A stretch of 64,000 nucleotides of DNA, from assembly GCF_000189635.1 (NCBI RefSeq), contig NW_002476426.1:868001-932000 (forward strand), in the 5' to 3' direction. The DNA comes from Tetrahymena thermophila SB210 (taxonomy: Eukaryota > Ciliophora > Oligohymenophorea > Hymenostomatida > Tetrahymenidae). Both the position numbers and the translations under genes were made by a program. Below, in pieces: positions 49,911 to 62,603 of the stretch. Below the pieces are notes generated by a model that was not told where the DNA came from, ran no database searches, and saw nothing but the letters and a program-made list of their open reading frames with translations. Each line of letters opens with the position of its first letter. Position 1 is the first letter of the stretch.

Positions 49911-50509
49911 AATCAAAAATATCTAACTAACTAACTAATTAAATATTTATATTTTAAGTTTTATTTACTTGTAAATAATTTTTTCTTTCCATAAAAAAAC
50001 CAAATTTTATAATTTTAATTCATTAAGTTTATAATTTTATCATTTAAATTATCAATATATAAATATAATTCTTCCTAATTGTAAACAAGTAAATGTATTT
50101 AAAAATAATAAAGTTGGGTAAATTATTTAATTTATAAAAATAAATTAGGAATATCTATTATTTTACTTATAAGTTATATTTAAAAGTATATTTGGAAAAA
50201 GATATTGACAATTTAATTCAGATCTATAATACTAATTACTCTTTATAATTATTTAATTAAGTAGACTAAACTTAAATTTTTAAATTAATAATAATAATTT
50301 TTAAGCATTTTATTAAAATATTTAATTTAAAAATTGAAGTATTCAAATAAATAAATTTGATTTTTAAAATGAAATAGCAACATTGAGCAGTAGATAAATC
50401 TTATGAGTTAGAAGAAAATAAAAAGTATATAAAATATAGAATACATTTGATATAATGGAGGTTAGAAGTATAAGATTATATTATTATATATTTTAAATAT
50501 TTAAATTTC
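49911..50509. other. Convergent A/T-rich spacer
   Basis: Between the 3' ends of the TPR gene and the citrate synthase gene. It contains an AACTAACTAACTAATT run near 49,926. No gene was seen. Confidence 0.55.
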
Positions 50510-52989
50510 TCACAAAACAACGCTTGTACCAGCTTCTCTTCTCTTGGAAGTAGAACTCTTGGAGCTTTCTAAGTTAAATTTAGCCTATTAATTATAATGA
50601 ATGATAAAAATTTTAATTTAATTAATTGTTAATTACTTCTTGTCTTTATTCCATAGGAACATAATCTCTTTTAGCATAGCCAACATAGTTTTGTCTGGGT
50701 CTAACAATGTTGTTTTCCTTATCATCGAGGTATTCAACCCAATGAGCTAACCAACCAGCAACTCTTGGAATAGTGAAAAGGACTGGGAACATATCAGTGG
50801 GGAAACCCATAGCTCTATAAATAACACCAGAGTAGAAATCAACATTTGGATATAACTTTCTCTTAATGAAAAATTCATCTTCAAGAGCTATCTTTTCCAA
50901 TTCGATGGCAATTTCAATTAAAGGTTCTTTTCCACAGATTTCAAAAACTTCATAAGCAGTCTTCTTGACGATTTTAGCACGAGGGTCGTAGTTCTTATAG
51001 ACTCTGTGACCAAAACCGAAAAGTAAAGCCTTTCTATTCTTGACCTTATCAATGAAAGAGGGAATATTCTTAACATCACCAATTTATTCAAGCATTCTTA
51101 AAACGGCTTCATTTGCACCACCATGCTTAGGACCTATTTTAAAAATTTATATTTAAAATTAACTGCACTTAATTTTATGCTAAGCTATCTTATATTTATT
51201 TAAAGCTAATTTAATATGCTAATAATTATGTACCATAAAGAGCAGCAGCAGAACCAGCTATGCAAGAGTATACATCAACACCAGAAGAAGCTAAATGTCT
51301 AATTTTTATTATAATAAAATGATTACTTTAAATTATATTATCTAAATTTTTATTTACCTAACAAATGCTGTTGAGCAATTCATTTCGTGTTCAGCATGGA
51401 GAATAAAGAGAATATCCAAAGCCTTAGCTAACTTAGGATGAGGCTTGTATTTATTTTCATTTAATTTATCCATCATGTAAAGGAAGTTATCAACGTAAGG
51501 AAGATCAGAAGATGGGTTGTTGAAGTTTCTACCAATACGAGATCTATAAGCGTTAGCAGCAATAGTAGGAACTTGTCCAAGAATACGATAAATTTATTTG
51601 TTACGAATCTTCAAGTCCTTATAGATATCTTAACCAGCTAAGGCAGGGTTGGAACCAGGACGGAAAGTAGATAATGCTGCAATAGTGCTAATAAGCATAC
51701 CCATAGGATGAGCATCATATCTGAAGTGTTTCATCATTTGTAAGACATCAGTATGCAAGAATGTGTGACCTGAAATTCTTTTTATAATAAAAATAAATTG
51801 TTTCTTTTTTCCGTTTTAAATGTTATTAGATTTATTTTAAAAGATTTAAATGGTCAGGATTAGTATTTATGAGCTGATCAACAATAAAAAAAATTATTTA
51901 AATTAATAATAAATTATTGCTTTATTCCAATATATAATTAAATAATTTATTTATTTATTTATTAATCAATCAATAAATTGATCAATAATTATTATCATTA
52001 AATGATCAATAATTTATTGATAACTTTAAATATTCCTAGTTCAAACATAATTAATGAAAGAAAAATTTTCAAATTCATTTTTTCTTAAAGTTTAAAAATG
52101 TATTCCTTTTCATCTTCTGATTTTACTTTTCATATGATTATGTTTTACTAAACTAACTAAAACCAATATTTTTATTGTTTCAGCCATTTAATTTCACTTT
52201 AATTTTAAATTTTGCTCATTTTCATCAGACCAGTGGAATCAATCGTTTTTGAGATATTTATTAAAAGGAGGAGTTTTATCTTAAAAATAGAAATATGAAA
52301 TACCTTTAGTTGAATTCTTCAAATTGGGTCTTGGTTGGTAATTCTCCGTAGATAAGAAGATAAGCTACTTCCAAGAAAGTAGATTTCTCAGCAAGCTACT
52401 CAATTGGAATACCTCTATACTCTAATACACCCAAGTCACCATCAATATAGCAAATTCTGGAAGTCTGTTTAAAAAAATATAATATTATTTAGCAGACTAT
52501 AAGAAAATATTTGTTTAAATAAGAAATAAAGACTTAAGAGTTTGATATCGTTTTACATTAACTTTAAATAAATACAAATAAAATAAATTACATTAACAAT
52601 AGTGTTCATATAACCAGGATCGTAGACACGGAGGACATTTCCTTCAGCATCTTTAATTTTACCAATATCCTTAGCCATTATATATCTTCCTTCTCTAGAG
52701 TTTCTGATAGGAACTTCATAAGTTTTGCCTATAATTAAAAAGTTAATGATTATTATTGAACTGACTAGTAAATTTCTTTTTGGACTGTAGGTAGGAGAAT
52801 AAGTAGAAAATAAATCTCTAGTTTAAAATAAGTAGAGTGAAAACAAAAAATAAAACAACAAATTAGGAGATTGCTGCCTAAACTAAATAAAAATAACGCA
52901 CCATTTCTATTATCTGTGACTGTGTAGTATTCCTTTTCACCAGTTTCGTTAGTGATAATTTATTAATTGAGATCAGTAATTCTTTCCAT
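50510..52989 (-). CDS. Citrate synthase, peroxisomal/bacterial-like type
   Basis: Citrate synthase condenses acetyl-CoA and oxaloacetate. Seven exons (52989-52902, 52728-52592, 52464-52304, 51777-51358, 51298-51234, 51133-50637, 50584-50510) sum to 481 codons. Matches in order: [36 protein letters not shown], the active-site His region [20 protein letters not shown], the oxaloacetate-binding His in [15 protein letters not shown], the catalytic Asp in [20 protein letters not shown], and [13 protein letters not shown]. The '[24 protein letters not shown]' block is the form of plant glyoxysomal and many bacterial enzymes, not the animal mitochondrial form. The N-terminus ([11 protein letters not shown]) is not a good mitochondrial presequence. 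The C-terminus is TSVVL, not SKL. Codon bias suggests high expression. Confidence 0.95.
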
Positions 52990-54714
52990 TCCCACTTCGC
53001 TTTTTGCTGTTTTTTTCTTTTTTTTTCGGTAATTGTTATTAGTTTTTTTTAATTTCTTTATTCTTTCAAAATAACTTTTTTTAGAACAAAATAAATATTA
53101 TTTGTATCAATTAATGATATATTTTACATACTAACAACAGTCGAAATATGTAATTGACGTCAAGTCACGCATTTCGCACTAAACCTATCATTACCTATAT
53201 GACATTATTTATTCATTTTTTCGTTTTCTCCTTCTTTCATTACAAATATATTTTACAATTTATATGAAAAATTCTAAATTTTTAAGCTCCATTTTTCAAT
53301 TTCAGAAATATTTAATGAATGTTTCATATGACATTTCTCAAAAATGAATAACATTGCTTTAATCAATCAGTACAAACCAAAAATATTTTTTAGCAATTAA
53401 ACTTTTAAATTAAAATCTTTGCTACTACTGAAATTAACAAATAAAGATATCAATACATTTCACTTATCATTGTTAACTTTATGTGAAATTTTCTTTTCTT
53501 AATAAATCATTAATTAAAAGATTATGACATTTTCTACTTATAAATGAATGCATCTAACAGGTAAGTAAAAATATTATATTTCAAATAAAATTATTATTAT
53601 TAAATAAAAAATGGAAATATAAAGTAAAAATTTAGGTTATTTTATAAATAATAAATAAAAATGTATTCTAAATTTTTTCTTATAAAAATAATCTGAGCAT
53701 TTTCTGCTTAATATTTTTTTAATCATTTTTAAATATAAGTATTGATTAAATAGATAGATAAGAAGATCATGTAACTCAATAAAGTAGATGTAAAAAATTA
53801 GAAATTTCTGTAATATTAAATTTCTTAAATAAATATTAATTAGAGTAGATACAATGAATTAATTAATTAATGAAATATTGAAATGTTATATTAATAAATA
53901 TATTCTGGAAAGTTAAATAAGTAAATAAAAAACAAAATTTTGAAAAATAAAATGAGATAAATAAATAAGTAATCAATATTTTTAAAAAATCAAATAAAAG
54001 TATTCGGATAGAATTAATTATCTAAATTACATGTGATTTTAAATAGCTGATAATTTTTAATTTTTATTTAACTTCTATTTTGTTAAATACTGTTTTTTTT
54101 ATTGGATTTTATTGTTCTTATTTTATTCTATCGAATTTACATATTTTATTGTAAAATTTAAAAAATCTTATTTAAAGAAAATAGTCTTTGATTAAAACAT
54201 TAACATTAATTTTGATGTTTTATTAATTTTTTTTAGATGATTTTGATTACATAAAATTCCTAGTTCGTAAAAACCTAAAGAATATTTTTATTTAATGCAC
54301 TCTATTTAATATTAAAATGATAAATTTTATTTTAATATTTAAACAATTTATCAATTAAAACATTTCATTTTAGTATTTTATTCCTACAATTTATTATTTA
54401 ACATAATAAATTTTGTGTTATCAATTAATCTTTCTCTTTAATAAAATTGTAAATGAAATAATACTTCCTTATTAAATTAATATTTAATATAAATTGTAAA
54501 CAAATGTTTTACATCAAAATTAATTTTGAAATGTCATAATTTTATGATAAAAAATTAATAATTTTAAAAGTTTTAGAGAAATTTATTTTATGTTGATTTT
54601 AATTTTTAATTATAAAATTTAGCAGAATCTTATGATAAAAGAAAATTATATATACATTTATTTATTTATTTTTATGGAATTACAATACTAAGTTAATTTT
54701 TTAATCCAATTTTA
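52990..54714. other. A/T-rich spacer
   Basis: 1.7 kb upstream of citrate synthase and downstream of SSRP1, both on the minus strand. It is T-rich near 53,010-53,050, just upstream of the citrate synthase start. No supported gene or RNA was seen. Confidence 0.55.
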
Positions 54715-56694
54715 TCATTATTCAAAATCTTCATCTTCATCTTCGTCTTCTTCCTCTTCCTCATCATCTTCACTTTCAAATTCATCAGCATCAAAGTCTT
54801 CGTCTTCTTCTTCGTCATCATCGTCAAGGGGTAATCCTGATTATCCTTTTACTGCTTTATTAGCTCTCTTAGCACTCTTTCTTTGAGCTCTCTTACCCTT
54901 TAATTACAATATAAATTTTTATCAGAAATAAATAAAAAGATAAATTATACTTCTTCCTCATCTTCAGAAATAGAGTCTGTGAATTCCTCATCCTCATCAT
55001 CAAAAGTGGCTCCTTAATTAGTATCATCATATGTAATCTTAATATTTTTAGATTTAAAGTATTCTAAGAGGACATCTAATTCCTTTCTTTCAAAACCAAA
55101 GAATTGAGGGGTTGTGGTCTTAGTAAATACTTTGACATCAAACAATTTATTCAGAGTAGCATTACCAACCTATTTTTTTTTATTATTTGGCAAATTGTTC
55201 AATAAAATATTTCTAGACAAAAAATTTCATTTTACTCTATTAAATTCGACCTTTTAAATATCACTGATTTATATGTGAATTACAGGTTTATATATAAAGA
55301 TCAAACTCTTTCTCATAGGATATAAAAGACCTTGGTGAGTTTTAAGGGTACATTTCAAGCAATTTTACTTATCAGAGCTAGTTATTTATTAAATTATATT
55401 TAACTCAACTAAAATAAAAAATTAATTGTTTACCTTTAGAAACCAGCAGGCATGATGATTTATACATTATTACATAAAGTTTTAAACAATTAACCAGCAA
55501 TTTCATATAAGAATCCATCATATTCTTCATCGAGATCCTTTAATTTATCTTCCTTCTTTTCTTCAGGATCAATGTTTACTTTGATGTTAGCCTTTTGTTC
55601 TTTTTTGAATTGCATAACTATGTAAGAGTGAACAGTATTACCAATTTTTAAGGGTTAATCTAAACCAAGAACGAAAGCAACATGTACCTTTTTTAAAATA
55701 TGATTTATAATTGTCTTATAACTCTTTTTAATCTTCTTACTTCGTCAGGTTGAGGAAGGAGGAAGCCCTTAATAACATTACTATATTCTACTATATAGTT
55801 AAAAGAAGAGCCGTGGAATCTTACTGTTTTTTTGTACATATCAAGTTGGTATTTACCTCTATTATATTTATAAAATTTTAAGATTTAAATAAAGTCTGCT
55901 AAAATTTTGTCATAATCCTATTTCTTAATATAGACATATTATTTTATATATATAAAAAATGCTATAACTTCTAAGCAAACTATTCGCCAATTTTTCATAA
56001 TGTTTAAACTTTTAAACTTATTATTTTATATTATTGGGCCTAGGAAGTGGTATAACATAATGCATGTGAAGCTAATTAGATAATTTGTTTTAAAATTTAC
56101 CTAGGAACAAGAAGTGATATGTCTTCGAATTTAACTATTGATTAACCAGAGTATTAGCCAATTTTAGCTTTAGTAATAATTTCAGAGTTAAGTTAATCTG
56201 CATATCCACCTACGCTATCTTCACCTTCTTTTTCTTCACCTTCTCCATCATCTTCAGGTTTCATTTACTTTTGAATTAATACATTGTTTTTGAGAAAATT
56301 ACATTAACTAAATACTAATTTTTACAGCGTCTTATTATTGAGGAATAAATAATCTCATTTCACAGAGTTAGTCTTCACTATAATTATATGCATAAAATAT
56401 TAGCTAAAATGGCTTTTCTGTGTAAATTTATTCATTATTTTTCAAAAATTGAAGTAAAAATAAACATTTTTTGAATCTTTTTTCTATCTAGAGGAAAATA
56501 AAAAAATGAAGATACTCATCTTGAAGATCAACTGTGTTCAAATCAATTACAATATCAGTTTTGTTAACAGTAGAGTTTGTGAATTTCTTTAAAGAAAGTT
56601 TGCACAATCTTCTCTTGTTATGACTAAGGACTAATTAGTCATCTTCAAAGGTAACATTACCCCAGTTGACACCTTTATAACACCTATCACTCAT
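54715..56694 (-). CDS. POB3: FACT complex subunit SSRP1/Pob3, lacking the usual N-terminal domain
   Basis: FACT (Spt16 with SSRP1/Pob3) is a histone chaperone that loosens and reassembles nucleosomes during transcription and replication. Several short introns are present. The reading begins MSDRCYKGVNWGNVTFEDDQ, which matches the family where '...L.GWNWG...' starts the second part of the N-terminal region. Next come EMRLFIPQ, a short acidic insert, VKFEDISLLVPR, and the double-PH middle domain: YQLDMYKKTVRFHGSSFNYI, VAFVLGLDQPLKIGNTVHSY, FLYEIAGQLFKTLCN and IIMPAGFQR, then FFGFERKELDVLLEYFKSKN. The protein ends in basic then highly acidic residues (KRAQRKSAKRANK, then Asp/Glu runs). There is no HMG box, as in yeast Pob3. 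About 100 residues found at the start of other SSRP1/Pob3 proteins are absent from this model; they may lie in an unseen upstream exon. Confidence 0.9.
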
Positions 56695-58176
56695 TTAAAA
56701 TTTGAAGAAATATTCTTGAATTGTAGAGATATGAATAATTTATTGTTAAATTTAATAATTATAAATATTTATCTAAGTTATTATTAATTAAATATCTTTA
56801 TTATTGTCCTTTTAAATTCACTATTTGTAAAGATTGCTTCATTCTATTTAATACTGTTTAAAATTTCTATCAAAACATTAATCTTTTTGTACAAATTTCA
56901 AAACTTTTCGCGCTCTTCTAATTCCTTACTACAATTATTTGCTAGACTTAGAATAAAGCAATTTAATTAAAAAATTATAAGTAGAGCGATAACTTAAAAT
57001 ACCTCCATTTATTCCAATTTTTAACAAAGTAGTTTCTATTTCTGTCAATCAGAATTCAATATAATCAGACGTTTATTTTTACTTTTTATTCTAATATTTA
57101 CTACTTTATTAAGTAATTAATTAAAATTATAAATAAATATGTTTTAAAATTGTTTGCATTGATGTGCTTAAATATTTTAAGTTAATAAGAACTTCTTAGA
57201 TAAATTTAGCTTTGATGATGAGGTATTTCTAACATATTTTATCAAATAAATATTTCATTATTTTAATTGGAAAATTTATTTTCAATCAAAATGTTTTTTT
57301 TCTTAAAAAATAAAAAGTTTTTAATTTAATTAAAAAAATCAATCTCGTAAAATAGTAAAAATAAATAGTTGAAAATTTAAAATTAAAAAAAATATAATGA
57401 ATTTAAGTTACAAACAAATTGATGGAAAATTAATAAAATTTTCTTTATCAAATTTTAAACTTATTTAATAAAATATAAATCTATATATAATATACTGCTT
57501 ATTATTCTTAAAACTAAATAGAAAAATTTAAAATTGTATTTATTTAATTGAATTTATTATTTTTTAAACTTTTCAAAATTATAAAATAAATTTTGGTCAA
57601 TAGAAATGATTTAAAAATATTCATAAAATTTCTTTGAAATGAAATTGAAATCTATTAATAGCTAAATAACTTAATGAATAAATAAATGAATTTATTAATT
57701 TAATTAGAATAGAAAGAAGATAGTAATTTAAACAAGTTGTTTATTAAGAAAGCCACTTTTTTTAAAGGCATTTAAAACAACATAATAAATTGTTAAAAGT
57801 AATTAAATATTTTTGATAAGTTGCTGTTTAATTTAGTTTACTTATTTACTTATTTATTTAGAAATAAAAACAATTTAACATAAAATTTGCATTACAAGCA
57901 AACAAACATAATATCCATTTATATATATTTTTTTAACTATTTTAATTCTTGCTATGGGTTTTTAATATAGTAATAAATACGCTTTGGTGCATTCCACCGA
58001 AATATACAAACTGATAAATGGTTGCAATAGTTAAAGTAAATGGAGACTTAAAACAAGCAATAAACACACTATTAATTAAATTTACGAAGCTATTTCTTAT
58101 TTTTTGCATATAATTGTTAAAGATTAGAAATAAATATAAAAGATTTTTATTAGATCTTTTGCTGAAAAATCTTGGT
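56695..58176. other. A/T-rich spacer
   Basis: Upstream of SSRP1 and downstream of the small membrane protein gene. I searched it on the minus strand for the missing SSRP1 N-terminus and saw no convincing match. A frame at 57,942-58,289 is a shadow of the next gene plus spacer. No other feature was seen. Confidence 0.5.
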
Positions 58177-58533
58177 TCATTAGTTTTTAGTGTTTTTGTG
58201 GAAACTGACCCTTTTATTTTTTTTTTTAGTTGCAAATGATGGTTATTTAACTTATTCAGGCTTGCTAGCATTTTTAACAGTATTTTCAAATGTTTCTTGC
58301 ATTAATTAAATTTCTTCCTAATCTAAATCACGCATAATTTCAAAATTTGAGTATACGAAACGTTTATACAATCTTTCTCTGTGGTTGCTATTAAAGCGCT
58401 GTGACTTAACTTTGCTTTTATTGTTAAATGTCATTATGATAATAATTACAAAATATGCAAGAAGTCCAATCTTAATCAAATCAAAAATGTGAGACTAAGA
58501 AAGAGTCTAGATAATCTTTCCAAAAGTTGACAT
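58177..58533 (-). CDS. Small single-pass membrane protein with a PP1-docking RVxF motif
   Basis: A single exon of 119 codons (118 residues) read MSTFGKIIQTLSQSHIFDLI from ATG 58533. One hydrophobic segment at about residues 19-35 (IKIGLLAYFVIIIIMTF) would anchor it. A basic stretch follows directly (NKSKVKSQRF, RERLYKRF), so by the positive-inside rule the C-terminal ~80 residues should face the cytosol. A short acidic helix comes next (MRDLDQEEIQLMQETFENT). Near the end is KKKNKRVSFHKN, which contains KRVSF, a textbook protein phosphatase 1 RVxF docking motif with basic residues before it. The gene is short and no family was recognised, but the layout TM + basic + RVxF is coherent. A role as a membrane tether for PP1 is inference. 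Confidence 0.65.
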
Positions 58534-59907
58534 TTAGTTGTCATCTAAATTTAATGTTTCTGTTTATTGATCCATTCTTTTCCAGCTTTCTTAATGATTT
58601 TTTTATAATAGTAATATTTATATTCAAATGCAAATATGTTTTCTTAAATTATTTATTATTTCAAACAGCTTTCAATCAGTCCTATTATTTATTTTTTGTT
58701 TGTTTTTTTGATTAATTTTTTATAATTACTTTCTTTAATGAAGGTCTAAACTAAATTATCAATAATCTATGAATGAATGCTTCAAATCGGTCGGTACTAT
58801 ACTATTTATCTTTGCTTATCTTTTATATACATTTCTTTTGCCCTTTTTTTTTCTTTAGTTTGCATGCTTAATGTTTTCTTGCTTGCTTGCTTGTTTCTTT
58901 GTTTGTTTGCTTAATAAATCAATCATTTAAGTGCTATAAAACTGCATCACATATTTTTGATAAGCTGAAAAATTAATCAATGCCAAGACTTTAATTCTAT
59001 CACTCTTTTTAATATTTTTGTATTTTAGTTTTTTCTTTTACATAGATTGTTTCATTACCTTAATCGTTTTAGGTAAATTAATTTAAAATTCTTTCTTATT
59101 AACAATGCAATACAGCCCATAATTATTTTTATTATGCTGCACGTATAGACAAGATTTAAGGTAATTGACTTAACATTTTCAAATAGTAAAAATCGTTTTT
59201 GTAAGTTCTGTTTTCTTACAAAAAGCAAATTATATAAAATAAATTTATCTAAAAATATTGTAAACATTCAATAAATTATATGTCTAAGTATAAATATTTG
59301 GTAAAGTATTTACGAAAAGATATATACTTTGAATGGTATAAAAATTTCTTAAAAATATATTAAATTGCGTCATTAATCTTTGATCATTAATGAACTTAAT
59401 TTTAAAATTTTAAACAACATAAATTAGAATAAAAAATTTATTAATGGCATTTTTTTTAAAGAAATACAAACAAATTCCATTTAAAGTACTTAAATTTTTT
59501 ATAAGTCTTTTATTAATCTTATTATTTTATTGAATACTCTCTTAAAAACAAAATATTATTTTACTTCAAAAAAAATAAGGTAAGATCCTCATATTTTACT
59601 TCTTCTTAACTTGATAATAAATATAAATTTTTTACCTTAAAAATTTTAACAATTAAGCCACAAATGATTATTTGATTATAAAGATATTAGCGTTTTTGAT
59701 GTAATATTTTTTTTATTGCTAATCAATCAATGGTTTGTATTTTTCTAAGATTTTTTTCTACATATTCAGTAATTAAATAAATATATATATAAATTAAAAG
59801 ATACAAGCAAACTATTTTTAATTTACATTAGGAAATAAAATAAGAAAGAAACTTGTTGAAAAAAAAAACAAAATTTTATAAAATATTTATTTTTTTAATT
59901 CTACTAT
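58534..59907. other. Divergent intergenic region with a TTGC/TTTG run
   Basis: Between two divergent genes, so it should hold both promoters. An imperfect TTGC/TTTG tetranucleotide run lies at about 58,878-58,911. Small frames here have no protein-like composition. Confidence 0.5.
58878..58911. repeat. Imperfect TTGC/TTTG repeat
   Basis: A run of CTTGCTTGCTTGCTTG followed by TTTG variants in the intergenic region. It is a simple repeat. Confidence 0.75.
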
Positions 59908-61789
59908 ATGAAGCAGTTAGATTGGATACCTCAAAAATAGCTTTCTGAAGAATAAAAAAGCAGAATTTAATTGATATAAGCGAAGTTAGATCAAATATAG
60001 TAGGATGTTCCAGAATTTGAAAACACCAGAAAAAATTTATCCTTAAAAAAAGATGAATTTATAAAATAAGCTGAAAGTGTTTTCTAAAAAATGTAGTAAG
60101 AAATTATCAAATCTATTTCTAATAAGTTTGATGAATTCGAAAATGAATTGTTTAATTACTAAAAATACTAGCATTATATTACTTCATGCTGTTAATAAAT
60201 GCAATAGTATTTGAACACTTAAATTTACAATTTCACTATTTCAAATTAAGCATAAAGAATTTGTAATATGAACTTGAATGCCTTAAATCTGATAGGCTAA
60301 AAAGTTAAATAAAGCTATGAATAAGATGAAAACAATTTGGATAGTTTTGCAAAATATCTTTTAGCTGATATTGAAGATATTTTGTAAAAAAAAATTAAAT
60401 AAAAAAGGTTTTCTAGTACAAGCGATATTTAATCTATTTTAGAAGATTTGAATTAACTTTAACTGAGAATCAACCCACTTGATTAAAAAGAAGAAGATTT
60501 GAGAATTTTAAGCTCACAATAAGAAAATCTACTTAAATATTTTCACGATTCTTAATAATAGTAATCCTAAAGAAATATTGTCAAAGATAATTCATCTTAA
60601 AATATAATATAGTTAGCCTTAGAGCAACTCGAATAAATATAAGCTTAGGATGAATTAAACTAAAATACAGAAAATAATAATTTAATATAGAAGGATATAA
60701 TAGATGCATGTCTTCCAATAAGCCTGTAAAATTTTTAGAAGGACTATAATGTGATCAAAACATCTCATATTTTTAAAGAATACCCTCAAAGGTTCAATCC
60801 TCAATAAATATCTATCCCTAATATAGCAACAGATTCTTACTATTCTAAAAGTATTCATTTTAATTTAATTGTTAAAGTATAAATATTTATTATTTTAAAA
60901 AATTTAATATTAAATCTACGATTTCAATAAATTGGATATATTAAGTATTTTTTAAGAATTAATTGTAGGAGGTTGGGACGGTTAAATAGAGTTATTTGAT
61001 GTAAGTGGAGACTTAAGCCAAAAAATAATTAAATAGCTTTTTGATGGCCCAGTAAAAGTAATAGCTTTTATAAAGAGCAGCTAGTTGGTATGTGTTAGTG
61101 GTTGTGAGTAAAGTAGAGAGCATCCCAGAATTTATTTATTAGACTAAAATAATTTGGAGATCATTCACATTATAGAATTATAATAAGGAGAAAAAGTTGT
61201 TGAAATTTTGGAATTAAATAAAAATGAAAATATTTTAGTAAGTTAGTTAATTATTGTTAGTGAAACATCAATTTATCTTTATAGCCTAACTGATTATAAA
61301 TAGCTAAAATCATTTACAATCAAGTAAAATGTATTGAAAGCACAAATTTTACAAGACAACATTTTCTTATCTAATTAATCTGGAAATATCTTTCATTATA
61401 TTTTAAATGAAGATCTTTAACTTGTTAATACAATTTAGATTCATTCTGATTGGATCCATTTGCTTAGCATTTTAGAATCTAATGAAAACATTGTCAGCAT
61501 ACTCAGTGGTTCTTATGATAAGAAAGTTGCACTCAGAGAATATAACATAGTTACTAAGGAATTAAAATTAATTTCTGAACTTTCTAATGAATTTTCTTAA
61601 TCTTTACTTTAAATTGATAGCCAAAGGTTTATTATTTCCTATGCTAATATTTTAAATTTTTATGAAGGAAACAAATTGAAAAACAAATTAATTGTATATG
61701 AATTAGATGAAATTTAGCAAATGTGCTTAATTTAAAATCACTTAGCAATATCTGGAAAATCAGATAATTCTAATATAGTCATAATTTGA
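59908..61789 (+). CDS. Coiled-coil plus WD-like beta-propeller protein
   Basis: Exons 59908-60850 and 60969-61789 join in frame (A|GA) to 587 residues. Residues 1-310 are Lys/Glu/Gln-rich helix with coiled-coil spacing (SEEQKSRIQLIQAKLDQ, KKDEFIKQAESVFQKMQ, QLALEQLEQIQAQDELN). From exon 2 on, the chain reads as degenerate propeller blades: GGWDGQIELFDVSGD-like start (RGWDGQIELFDVSG), VKVIAFIKSSQLVCVSGC, IYLYSLTDYKQLKSF, ILQDNIFLSNQSGNIFHYI, IHSDWIHLLSILESNENIVS, and ILSGSYDKKVALREYNI. The last is the clearest WD40-like blade. Coiled coil followed by WD repeats is common in a large family of ciliate proteins, some with an N-terminal B-box, which I do not see here. Function unknown; a scaffold is likely. 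Confidence 0.75.
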
Positions 61790-62603
61790 AAAAAAATTAC
61801 TTTTGATGCTTTGTAAATTTTTTTTTTAGTATTATGAAATTTCAATGAATAAATATAAATAATTTGTTTAGTTTATATTTTTATTTTCTTAAAAGTAATT
61901 TATTTTATATTAATTATTAAATTCAAATAATACAAAAAAATATTGATAATCTGATAATCATAGAAAGTTAACTTAAGTTTTACATTTTTAGAGAAAATAG
62001 TATAGAAGATTTTGCGATATTATTTAATATTATAAAGATAAATCATTTTTTAAAATTATATTTATTTAGAAAGTAAAATTCTTTGAGTCTAGTTAGCTTG
62101 TTTGGAATTGAGCATAATCGTTTATCTTGAAATAATTTATTTTAAATATATTAAAATTAATATTTTTTTAATTATATTTATTTGAAGGAAGAAATGAAAC
62201 ATGAAATAAATCAAAAGATAACCATAATACTGGGATGGAAGAACAACAATTTTTTAGATAATTTTAAAATAGGAATAAGATTTTTTTAATTTTATTTTTG
62301 TTAGAATTAAATTTTTTGTTGAAAATAATTGTTTATTGGAAATGAATAATAATTATAAATTTATAAATTAATTTTGCTAATTCTTCTACTTGAAAAACAG
62401 AAATCTTATATTTTTTATCTTTGAAATAATGGCCTATCAAACAAATCTAAAGATAGATATAAATATATGTGATCTATTAGATAAAAATAAGTCTAATTTC
62501 TAAATTAATTAAAAATTTGATATTTAATCATATTATTAATTAAAAATTTTACAATTTTTATAAGTTATTAGTAGAAAGAAATTAATTGTTTACCTTTTAA
62601 AAT
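61790..62603. other. A/T-rich spacer
   Basis: Between two plus-strand genes. Very A/T-rich; nothing recognised. The ESF1 promoter should be at the right end. Confidence 0.5.

Noticed and set aside
57942-58289. A 115-codon minus-strand frame (MKILLKMLASL...) overlapping the small membrane protein.
   Set aside because: It is an offset frame of the better-supported gene at 58,177-58,533 and extends into A/T-rich spacer; its hydrophobicity is a composition effect.
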